Source: Paraburkholderia bryophila
GTDB lineage: Bacteria > Pseudomonadota > Gammaproteobacteria > Burkholderiales > Burkholderiaceae
NCBI RefSeq assembly: GCF_003269035.1
Contig: NZ_QLTK01000023.1
Location: 60,857 to 124,856, forward strand
Length of the DNA stretch: 64,000 nt
Direction of reading: 5' to 3'
In this document: positions 54,491 to 61,851 of the stretch, one piece after another
Layout of the letters: every line of letters starts with the position of its first letter
How positions within the stretch are numbered: the first letter of the stretch is position 1
Program-made: the position numbers and the translations under genes
The notes under the pieces: generated by a model
What the model was told of the DNA's origin: nothing
Databases searched by the model: none
Seen by the model: the letters and a program-made list of their open reading frames with translations, nothing else

Positions 54491-54582
54491 GTTGCTTCCC
54501 TTTCGTATGTGGGTTTCTGACTGCACCACTGCTTAACTGCGGCTTAACCGCTCATTCCCGGCGACGCAGGGCGTAGCGCAAT

Positions 54583-54622
54583 TGCGTCGCTACGTCGCTA
54601 CGTCGCTGCGTCGCTGCGTCGC
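54583..54622. repeat. Five tandem copies of an 8-base unit between substrate and maturase genes
   Basis: T[AG]CGTCGC is repeated five times without interruption (TGCGTCGC, TACGTCGC, TACGTCGC, TGCGTCGC, TGCGTCGC). The array lies in the 176-base gap between the last GDL-domain gene and the maturase. Its left end overlaps a 7-base-pair inverted repeat (CGTAGCG at 54572-54578 and CGCTACG at 54588-54594), and a second hairpin (AGGCGC/GCGCCT) is at 54632-54649. Neither hairpin has a T-run. Confidence 0.85.
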
Positions 54623-54666
54623 CAGCAAGGCAGGCGCCCCAAAGCGCCTACGCCTCCTGCCGTCGA

Positions 54667-55251
54667 TCAGGCACGTCCTTCCAGCCGGGCAATTTCGGCA
54701 TTCAGTCTGGTCAGCTCGTTCTGAATGTTGCCGGCGTCGGCGAGTTGCTGTTCAGCCTGACGAGCCAGCGACTTCATCTGGCTCAGATCGCCGGAGGCTT
54801 TCGCCTGCTGCAATCCCACGCCGTAAAGCGGCGTGACCGGCTGGCTCGGCTCGTGCGGTTGCAATGCGCCGGTGAGCGTGACGATCGCGTGTTCGACGTC
54901 GTGCCAGCGCTGGTTGTCGAAATACTTGTAGCCGGCTTGTCCCGACTGCCAGTTGCTTTTCAGCACGCCGTGGAACTGGAACGTCTCCGCGAGACCGCTG
55001 GTCGGTCCCGACGGACTGCCCGACAACGTCAGGACGATGACCGGATCGGTGCCAGGCGCCAGTTGAAGCTGGCTGTAATTGCCCCAGACATCCGCATGGA
55101 ATTCGAGCGGCGGATAGGTCGACTGATAGATGCGGGCCACGCCGCTCACCCGCTTGGCCGGCGTGTTGACGAGCAGGGACAGCGTGAGAACGGGCGCGCC
55201 GATCGCGGGCGTCGCGACGCGCAGATTAACCGGGAAAAGACCGACAGTCAT
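54667..55251 (-). CDS. DUF1842-like protein with C-terminal GDL-motif domain (candidate maturase substrate)
   Basis: A protein of 194 residues from the ATG at 55251, eight bases after AGGAG; an earlier ATG at 55272 is possible. Residues 1-130 contain GLFPVNLRVATPAIGAPVLT and PPLEFHADVWGNYS, matched by GLFPARYVVGTG and PPLEFHADTWGTFT in the neighbouring gene. Residues 139-192 form the second domain: TPLYGVGLQQAKASGDLSQM, then MKSLARQAEQQL and LNAEIARLE. I associate the two parts with DUF1842 and DUF1843, families of unknown function. It lies just upstream of the maturase. It could be a modified protein or a scaffold with an attached peptide. Confidence 0.8.
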   Translation of the reverse strand: MTVGLFPVNLRVATPAIGAPVLTLSLLVNTPAKRVSGVARIYQSTYPPLEFHADVWGNYSQLQLAPGTDPVIVLTLSGSPSGPTSGLAETFQFHGVLKSNWQSGQAGYKYFDNQRWHDVEHAIVTLTGALQPHEPSQPVTPLYGVGLQQAKASGDLSQMKSLARQAEQQLADAGNIQNELTRLNAEIARLEGRA

Positions 55252-55299
55252 GGCGATAACTCCTGTAGACAAGGGGTAGCGAAGCGTGACGATCCAGCG

Positions 55300-55920
55300 T
55301 TAGCGAGCGGCTTCGAGCCGGGCGATTTCCGCCTTGAGTTCGCTCAGGCCGGTCTGGATGCTTGCGCGGCTGTCGAGTTGTTGCTGCGCGAAGCTCGCCA
55401 GCGTCTTCATATGCGCGAGATCGCCGCTTGCCAGCGCATGCTGGATACTCACGCCGTACAGCGGTGTCGGACCGCCATGCGGGTTGCTCGGAATCACGGG
55501 ACCGGGTTCCAGCGGCACGAATTCCGGATCGAGCCTTGCCGGCACGTTGGAGATTTCGACCCAGCGGCCATCGTTCAGATAGCTGTAATTGGCAACGCCG
55601 TGTTGCCAGTCGCTGTCCAGCACCAGATGCAGGCGGAAGGTCGTGATCGAATTCGATTCCGGGCCGCCGGTGTTGCCTTGCAGAACCACCAGGATGCGCG
55701 TCTCCGACGGCGGCATGAGCGCCATGTACGTGAACGTGCCCCACGTGTCGGCATGAAATTCGAGCGGCGGATTCACCGCCTGCGTGATCGATGCGCCGCC
55801 GACGACGGTGCGCCGGGGCGTATCGACCAGAAGTCCGAGCGTGAGCGTCGGCGCGCCCGGCAATCCGGTACCGACGACATAGCGGGCCGGGAAGAGGCCA
55901 ATACGGGGAATGGTAGCCAT
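55300..55920 (-). CDS. DUF1842-like protein with C-terminal GDL-motif domain, second copy
   Basis: A protein of 206 residues from the ATG at 55920, preceded by AGGAAAA. The N-terminal domain (residues 1-~135) is a clear paralogue of the one at 54667-55251. A Pro-rich linker (residues 136-152) leads to the C-terminal domain: TPLYGVSIQHALASGDLAHM (GDL at 166-168), then LKAEIARLE at 194-203. No signal peptide and no cysteine. Gene order, spacing (48 bases) and strand show co-transcription with the next copy and the maturase. Confidence 0.8.
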   Translation of the reverse strand: MATIPRIGLFPARYVVGTGLPGAPTLTLGLLVDTPRRTVVGGASITQAVNPPLEFHADTWGTFTYMALMPPSETRILVVLQGNTGGPESNSITTFRLHLVLDSDWQHGVANYSYLNDGRWVEISNVPARLDPEFVPLEPGPVIPSNPHGGPTPLYGVSIQHALASGDLAHMKTLASFAQQQLDSRASIQTGLSELKAEIARLEAAR

Positions 55921-55990
55921 GCTGTTTTCCTGGTGGTTGACTGAACGACGATAAGCAACGATATGAGCGACGACGAAAGACAACGGCGGA

Positions 55991-56179
55991 TCAGTTGTGA
56001 TCCAACTTCGCGATCTCGATCCTGAGCACGTCGACCGCGGCGGCGAGGTTGCCTTGCTGTTGCAAGATCGCTTCGGCCTGGGCCAGCAAGGCCTTCATCT
56101 TCGCCAGGTCGCCTTCCGACACGGCCTGATGAATCGCCACACCGTACGGTGTGATGGGATGCTGAGCGGCTTGACTCAT
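55991..56179 (-). CDS. 62-residue GDL-motif peptide, candidate precursor
   Basis: A 62-residue product from the ATG at 56179, five bases after a strong GAGGAAG site. Apart from ten leading residues it consists of the GDL domain alone: TPYGVAIHQAV, EGDLAKMKALL (GDL at 23-25), and a final LRIEIAKLDHN. The motif TP(L)YGV-x4-A-x3-GDL-x2-MK and the EIA-L end are shared with the C-termini of the two larger proteins downstream. It is the first gene of the cassette and the simplest candidate for a modified precursor. The longer upstream frame lacks a ribosome-binding site. Confidence 0.8.
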   Translation of the reverse strand: MSQAAQHPITPYGVAIHQAVSEGDLAKMKALLAQAEAILQQQGNLAAAVDVLRIEIAKLDHN

Positions 56180-56419
56180 GTTCTTCCTCACTTGACGAAA
56201 TGACGCTATAGCGGAGAGCCCAACGTTTTTATGTGTGCGCCGGCGAACCCGGCTTGCCTCGGACGCGGCAGACACTATGCAAGCCATATGCCAATGCAGC
56301 GGCGCGCCGCGTGACGGGAATCGGGCGATTCCGGAGCGCGCGCGGTGGACGGAGGCGTCCTTTTTATAAGCGCACGGTGGACGATTTCGACCACTCGTAG
56401 ACGGCGGCCGCCGTAAACG

Positions 56420-56462
56420 AAAAAAGCATCCGGGTCAGGGATATTTCCCCGAGCCGGATGCT
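56420..56462 (-). terminator. Rho-independent terminator of the racemase/DUF917 operon
   Basis: AGCATCCGG (56425-56433) pairs with CCGGATGCT (56454-56462), and GGGA/TCCC extends the hairpin inside. On the minus strand the stem is followed directly by a T-run (complement of the A tract at 56420-56425). It lies 17 bases after the racemase stop and isolates that operon from the peptide-modification cassette downstream. Confidence 0.85.
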
Positions 56463-56478
56463 CTGGACGCGCGACGCG

Positions 56479-57204
56479 TCAGGAAGGAATGACGTACTTG
56501 CTATAAGTCAGCCGGCTCGGGCGAACCCGCATCCGCACCAGCGAAACCAGCAAACTGAAACCGGCGTGATTGGGATCGATCACCGGCACGTAAGCCCCCA
56601 ATGCTTCCTCGAGCAGCACGCCCACGCGACTGGCCACATCGACGAAACCGGTGCAGCCGAGCAGGATGGATTGCGCGCCGTCTTCGTTGATCGCCTTCAT
56701 GGCCTGTTCGAAGGTCTTGGCGACCACCACGTCGGTGTTATCGAGTTGATCCACCGGGCAATTGATCGCGCGAATCGACGCAAAGTTATCCTGCAGCCCG
56801 TAGCTCTGAGGATGACCGCGCTGCATGGCGAGCGTGCTTTGCAGAATCGTGATGATCGAAAAGCGCTGGCTGAGCATCAGCGCCGTGAACGCCGAGGTCG
56901 GAAATCCGCCGATGATCGGAATGTCGATTACCTCTCTAGCCGCTTCGACACCCGCCATGTCGAAGTCGGTCAGCCAGATGCCGTCGAAGCCGTCTTTCGC
57001 GATCTGGCGCGCGAGTGTCACGACCGGCATGCCGTTTTCGAGCCAGTTGGTGCGATTCTCGATACACGGGTGACCACTGGCGATGTTGCGCACCTCGACC
57101 TGAACGTCGGGCGGTACGACGGGGGCAACGGCCTTCATGATGCGGTCGTTGAACTGGTTCGTCGCGACCGGTACGAGGACGCAGATACGAAGCGGCGCGC
57201 TCAA
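56479..57204 (-). CDS. Asp/Glu/hydantoin racemase-fold protein
   Basis: A protein of 241 residues starting at a TTG (57204) that overlaps the DUF917 stop (TTGA) and is preceded by GGGGAGA at about seven bases. No ATG is suitably placed. RICVLVPVATNQFNDRIMKA, GIWLTDFDMAGVEAAREV and SILLGCTGFVDVASRVGVLL place it in the racemase superfamily. The usual pair of catalytic cysteines is reduced: the second is present (LGCTG), but the first position reads WLTDFD with no Cys. It may therefore be an isomerase or decarboxylase-like variant rather than a standard racemase. Co-translated with DUF917, it probably acts on hydantoin-like or amino-acid compounds. Confidence 0.82.
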   Translation of the reverse strand: MSAPLRICVLVPVATNQFNDRIMKAVAPVVPPDVQVEVRNIASGHPCIENRTNWLENGMPVVTLARQIAKDGFDGIWLTDFDMAGVEAAREVIDIPIIGGFPTSAFTALMLSQRFSIITILQSTLAMQRGHPQSYGLQDNFASIRAINCPVDQLDNTDVVVAKTFEQAMKAINEDGAQSILLGCTGFVDVASRVGVLLEEALGAYVPVIDPNHAGFSLLVSLVRMRVRPSRLTYSKYVIPS

Positions 57205-58439
57205 GATAATTCTCCCCGAAGCGGCGACGCCTGAAGTTTGCCCACCGGCACGTACGGGCCGAGATAGCCGAGCGGTTCGAGAAGTTCGAGAAAACTTTCG
57301 AGTATCAGGCCACCGGGTACGGTTAGCGGCGCTTCGGCCTCCCAGCCGATCAGCGTCACCTTGCGCTTGCCGACCACCGGGTTGAGCGAGCCGTCCTCCA
57401 GCACCAGATCGCCGTTGGTGAAAATCGACTGTCCGTCGCCTTCGACAAAATACGCGATGCTGTCCGGCGCCAGCACGATCGGCTGCGGGCGGCGGCTGTC
57501 CCAGGCGATCAGCGATTCGTTCTGATACACCACGGTATAGGTATGTTGTCCCGCCTTGATGCCGATCTTGCCCACGTCGAATCCGCCACTCGTGTCCACC
57601 TTGGCCGACACCAGTTCGCCCGGTTCCGAGATCGCGCGCGCCGAGATACCGCTGTGCTCGGCGAGCCACGCGATCATCTGCGGGACGTTGCGGACCCGGC
57701 CCGCGCCGAGCGCACGGCCGAGCGTCAACGCACGGTTCAGCGTGCCGCGAATCGGCAATGCACCGCCCAGTTCGGCCGGCGTCATCACCCACATTGCAAG
57801 TCCGCCGAACTGATTGAATTCCGGATCGCCGACGATCGGCCGGATCATCTGTTCGACGATGGCGGAGACGTCGCGCTGATGCGACGTGCCGCCGCTCGTA
57901 TGGCTGTGGCGCGGCGTCACGTTCAGCTCGACGTTCAGTCCGCTCTGGCTGACGAGATAGGCCGGCCGCGGATCGATTTCGCGGGCGGCATACGTGAGCA
58001 TGGGCAGCGAGGGCACGGCGCGGCCGGCGCCGTCGGCGTCGATCACCGCGAGGCCCAGCTTCGCGGCCACCAGACACGCCACGCTAAAACCCAGCGCACC
58101 GCTTTCCGGCGGCGCGATGTAGGCCAGCTTGCGGCCTTGCGCCGCCAGCCGCTCCTGCACGCTCTGCACGGCCAGCACGGGGCCCGTCGGATAGGTTGCC
58201 GAGTTGATCGCTTCCGGCGCGCCGAGATAGGCCACCATGACGGCGTCGCCCAACGCGTCGGGGCCCGAGGCTTCTTCAACCGTCACGACCGTGACCGTCT
58301 CGCGCGGGTAGTAGTCGCCCTTGCGAAAATTCGCGGCCAGATGACGTGCGGACTCGACCGTACCGCCGCCGCCGCTGCCGAAGAAAGCGCCCCCGAGCAG
58401 CAAGGGTTCCAGATCCTGTGGACCGAGTTCATAGGCCAT
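57201..58439 (-). CDS. DUF917 protein (hydantoin/thiohydantoin-type hydrolase family)
   Basis: A protein of 412 residues. The start MAYELGPQDLEPLLLGGAFF is followed by GSGGGGTVESARHL, the glycine-rich signature of DUF917. Later GALGFSVACLVAAKLGLAVI and GTLNRALTLGRALGAGRVRN are typical. Family members occur next to hydantoinases and racemases, and one branch is an S-methyl-thiohydantoin desulfurase. The gene starts 11 bases inside the end of the sigma-54 activator gene and overlaps the racemase start by four bases, so all three are translated from one message. Confidence 0.85.
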   Translation of the reverse strand: MAYELGPQDLEPLLLGGAFFGSGGGGTVESARHLAANFRKGDYYPRETVTVVTVEEASGPDALGDAVMVAYLGAPEAINSATYPTGPVLAVQSVQERLAAQGRKLAYIAPPESGALGFSVACLVAAKLGLAVIDADGAGRAVPSLPMLTYAAREIDPRPAYLVSQSGLNVELNVTPRHSHTSGGTSHQRDVSAIVEQMIRPIVGDPEFNQFGGLAMWVMTPAELGGALPIRGTLNRALTLGRALGAGRVRNVPQMIAWLAEHSGISARAISEPGELVSAKVDTSGGFDVGKIGIKAGQHTYTVVYQNESLIAWDSRRPQPIVLAPDSIAYFVEGDGQSIFTNGDLVLEDGSLNPVVGKRKVTLIGWEAEAPLTVPGGLILESFLELLEPLGYLGPYVPVGKLQASPLRGELS

Positions 58440-60774
58440 GTGCCATTCCTTTTTTTTGCGGGTGGAGGGAATCGGTATTGCGCAGCTCGGCCAGCAGGCG
58501 CAGCGCGCGCATGGCGCCGGGCGCGGGGCGCTCGGACGACTCGGCGCGCAGCGCGCGCTCGAGCACGTCGACGGCGTCGGTGCGGCGGCCGGTCTGGTTG
58601 AGGAGGTCGGCCAGATGGGTCGAGGCGGCGATGCGCGCCGGCACGGAACCCAGCGCGCGCGAGGTGGAGATCGCGCTGCGCAGGCCCTGCTCGGCTTCCG
58701 TCATCTCGCCCAACGCCCATTGCGCGCGCGCCCTGACAATCAGCAGTTCGCCGAGATAAACGCGCTCCTGCCGTTCGATCACTTCATCGAGCGCACCGGC
58801 GAGCAGCGTCTCGCACGCCTGCGGACGTCCCGCGCGCAACAGCAGTTCGCCGTGCTGCCACGTCTTGAACGAATAGAACAACGCACCACCGTTGTTGGCC
58901 ATGTGATTGTCGTAACCGTCCAGCAGCATGGCCTGAGCCTCGTCGAGCGAGCCGCGCGCGCTGAGGTAACACGCGCGGAACGCTTTGCCGACACCGCGAT
59001 AGAACGTGAACCCCGCCACTTTGGACACGGCATCCAGTTCACTGGCCAATTCGCCGAGCCGGTCGATTTCGTTGAAGAGGAACGTGAGCCACGCCGCGCC
59101 CTGCAGATCGAGAACATGGCCAAGCGCGTGCTCGTTGCCGTCCGAGGTGCGCTCGATCAGCGTCTCCATCGAGCGGCGGGCCTTGTCGACCGCGCCGATC
59201 TGAAAGCCGGCGAGGCCTTCGAACGTCAGGGCGAGGCCTGCGAGGTCGAGACCCTGAACGCCGATGCGCCGATCCTTGCGGCCGATGCCGGTCAATCCGC
59301 CGCGCGTGAGACACGCCAGCGCCTCTTCGCTGTCGCCCAGCCAGAACAGCGTATTGACCATGGCGATGTGCGCTTCGTCGAGCGTCGCCTGGCGGCCCAT
59401 GCCTTGCGCCTGTTGCAGCAGGTTCTGCGCGGTCGCGCGGGCCTCGGTGAGTTGCAATGTAGTCAGTTGCGTCGTCCAGACGCCGAAACGGACCGACGCG
59501 AGTTCGTCCTCGTCGCACACGCCTTGACCCACGGTAAGCGCGGCCAGATAACACGCGGTCGCTTCGGCATGCAGCCAGCCGTACACGCTGCGCAGGCTCA
59601 CGCCAAGCATGCGATAGGCTTCGAACTGGTGGTGACGGGTGTCGTCCGGACCAGTGCTCTTCAGCAGTAGGTCGAGACAGCGGCGCAATAGCGGAATGGC
59701 CTCCTGGAATTGCGATGCGTTGACCAGCGCCTCGGCCTGCGCCAGACAATCCCGCGCCACGCGGTGCCGCTCCTCACGCGCCTTCTGCCTGCGCTCGATC
59801 GTTTTGCGACTCACGCCCAGCAGCACGGCAGCCGCGCTCTTGTTATTCGAGGTGCGTTCGAGCGCGCGATCGATCAGCAGGTTTTCCGCGGCCGCGAGTT
59901 TGTCGTCGCCGTCGAGTTGCAATAACTGATCGGCGAGCGCGACACGCGAGTTCGTGTCCACCGCGCCGGTGGCGAGAAACGGCGTCAGCATGTCGGCGTC
60001 GATTCGGGTGCGCTCCGCGAGCACGCTCAACTGGCTGATCAGGTTGCGCAACTGGCGGATATGACCAGGCCACACCTGCTGGCAGAGGCTGCGGATCGCC
60101 GTCGGCGTGAATTCGATGACGCGCGTTTGCTGGGCGGCGAAGTGAGCCGCGAGCAAGGGAATGTCGTCGGCACGCTGGTCGAGGCCTGGCACATTGAGCA
60201 CGAACACCGCGAGACGGTAGAACAGATCTTCGCGGAACCGTCCTTCGTGGACCGAACGGCGCAGATCGCGATGCGTCGCCGCCACGACGCGCCCTTCGAA
60301 GCGTACGCTGGCCGATGAGCCGACCGGCCGGAAACTACGCGTCTCCAACGCACGCAACAATTTCGGTTGCAGCGTCAACGGCAATTCGCCGATCTCGTCG
60401 AGAAACAGCGTGCCCTGCCCGACTTGTCGAAGCAGACCTTCGCGATGATCGGACGCGCCGGTGAACGCGCCCTTCACGTGGCCGAACAATTCGGCCTCGA
60501 CCAGATGTTCGGGAATCGCACCGCAATTGACGTCGACAAAAGGCTCGTTGCGATTCAGGGCAAGTGCGTGAATGCGCCGCGCCACCAGCTCCTTGCCCGA
60601 GCCGGTCGGCCCCATGATCAATAACGCGTGATGAGTGGGCGCCACGCGGTCGATCATGCGCACCAGTTGCCGGAACGCCATGGACGAACCGATGAACGCG
60701 GCGTCGTCCGGCGCTTGCGCACGCGTGCTTGTGCGCGACTCACTCGACGACGGTTGAGTATCGAACTCCATCAT
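58429..60774 (-). CDS. Sigma-54 activator with central Fis-type HTH and C-terminal helical-repeat half
   Basis: A protein of 781 residues from the ATG at 60774 (MMEFDTQ). Residues ~25-260 are the AAA+ domain: Walker A GPTGSGKE at 55-62, GAFTGA at 102-107 for contact with sigma-54, Walker B GTLFLDEIG at 121-129. A Fis-like HTH lies at about 309-330 (NNKSAAAVLLGVSRKTIERR). Instead of ending there, as most such activators do, the protein continues for 450 residues of Ala/Leu-rich helical repeats in the style of TPRs. There is no N-terminal sensory domain, so sensing probably resides in the C-terminal half. It overlaps the DUF917 start by 11 bases. Confidence 0.85.
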   Translation of the reverse strand: MMEFDTQPSSSESRTSTRAQAPDDAAFIGSSMAFRQLVRMIDRVAPTHHALLIMGPTGSGKELVARRIHALALNRNEPFVDVNCGAIPEHLVEAELFGHVKGAFTGASDHREGLLRQVGQGTLFLDEIGELPLTLQPKLLRALETRSFRPVGSSASVRFEGRVVAATHRDLRRSVHEGRFREDLFYRLAVFVLNVPGLDQRADDIPLLAAHFAAQQTRVIEFTPTAIRSLCQQVWPGHIRQLRNLISQLSVLAERTRIDADMLTPFLATGAVDTNSRVALADQLLQLDGDDKLAAAENLLIDRALERTSNNKSAAAVLLGVSRKTIERRQKAREERHRVARDCLAQAEALVNASQFQEAIPLLRRCLDLLLKSTGPDDTRHHQFEAYRMLGVSLRSVYGWLHAEATACYLAALTVGQGVCDEDELASVRFGVWTTQLTTLQLTEARATAQNLLQQAQGMGRQATLDEAHIAMVNTLFWLGDSEEALACLTRGGLTGIGRKDRRIGVQGLDLAGLALTFEGLAGFQIGAVDKARRSMETLIERTSDGNEHALGHVLDLQGAAWLTFLFNEIDRLGELASELDAVSKVAGFTFYRGVGKAFRACYLSARGSLDEAQAMLLDGYDNHMANNGGALFYSFKTWQHGELLLRAGRPQACETLLAGALDEVIERQERVYLGELLIVRARAQWALGEMTEAEQGLRSAISTSRALGSVPARIAASTHLADLLNQTGRRTDAVDVLERALRAESSERPAPGAMRALRLLAELRNTDSLHPQKKGMAHGL

Positions 60775-61851
60775 ATGACGCGCCCCCGGGCACGGCCTCC
60801 ACATCATGATGAAAAGCGGTAGGACTTCTTTTAACCGCAGAGCGAACCGGCGATACGATGCCCGACCCGGCTGCCTATGCGCTTCGCATGGGGCATACCG
60901 TGCATTCACTCACGCAATCCGGATACTTTTTTCTTCGGTGACTTTCAATACCGCCATGTCATTCCAATGACAGGCACCGGAACGGTGACGGCGGCAATAT
61001 ATTTTTTATGCTTATTAATTATTTTTACGAAAATCGGGTCTCGCGACGGGTACTTCTCCACGCCAGCACCGTGGCTGACTGTGTTATCGGCATCAGGAAT
61101 GTCAAGCTTAGCAAAGTTACACTGGAATTTGCTCGGGACTCCCTTGTTATTTTCACGTAGTCCGGCTTCACGTCATGGTAGTTGTGACGGGTGATTATTT
61201 CTGGTTAAAACAGTGAATCAGCAAACCAGATCAATGTGACAGGTTCGGGTCGATCAGGCGGCTCCGCTCTGTCTGGTCCTTTTCCGCCATGGGCGCTTTT
61301 TGTGAATCTATGCGTTGCGGGTTCTTTATGAAGTCCTCCTCTAAAAGCTGGGGTGTCATCTAAAATTACTTGGACATTCGCTCATCGCGAGGCATAGAAT
61401 TCCATCAGATTAGCAATCTGCGGAAAGTCGCTGAAATCTTGCAAGTCGCTACGGCAGTACCGGTTGTCTGGTTCCTGAGCTTCGTCAAGCACGACGCCAC
61501 GCGTGATGGGATAAAGTCCCGCGCGCTGCGCGCATTGGCTCCCCTCTCCTTTCTTCTGCCTCATGCAACAACGCACTTTGCGTTGTTGAGCCGCCCTGTC
61601 CATTACGTGACGATGCAATGGTCCGCACCGCAGTCTCCGTGGCGTATCGTGCTCGCCATTACAGGCAATCCTGCTCTCTCCAGGCGTCGGGATAGAAACC
61701 CCACCACGCCGCTCGACGGCTGACGTCGCTCTACATTCCTTTCACACGGTAGTGCCTAAACCCTTGCGTCGCGAGCGTGCTGTCATAAGCACGAATAGCG
61801 GATGGTGACGCTCGGTCATTCGAAGTACAACGCTAAAAAGAGTCCAATAAC
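60775..61851. other. 1.1-kb gap between the sigma-54 activator and the SPFH gene
   Basis: No convincing gene. Short frames at 60877-61194, 61370-61723 (plus) and 61382-61618 (minus) have no ribosome-binding site or recognisable domain. About 60985-61040 is strongly AT-rich (ATATTTTTTATGCTTATTAA), unlike the rest of the window. A perfect 9-base-pair hairpin (CAACAACGC/GCGTTGTTG, loop ACTTT) lies at 61566-61588 without a T-run. The left end should hold the promoter of the sigma-54 activator operon and the right end that of the SPFH gene. Confidence 0.45.

Noticed and set aside
54583..54622. Tandem repeat considered as a CRISPR-like array
   Set aside because: Units are 8 bases and directly adjacent, with no spacers and no cas genes.
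57205..58077. A possible fused 532-residue protein extending the racemase frame through the DUF917 gene
   Set aside because: The extension is Arg-rich shadow sequence of DUF917; the TTG at 57204 with a GGGGAGA site explains the racemase start.
60877..61194. A 105-residue plus-strand frame with one hydrophobic stretch
   Set aside because: The hydrophobic part coincides with the AT-rich patch; no ribosome-binding site and no known domain.
61382..61618. A 78-residue minus-strand frame considered as a transposase or other gene remnant
   Set aside because: No family could be recognised, no start signal, and no inverted repeats or target duplications around it.
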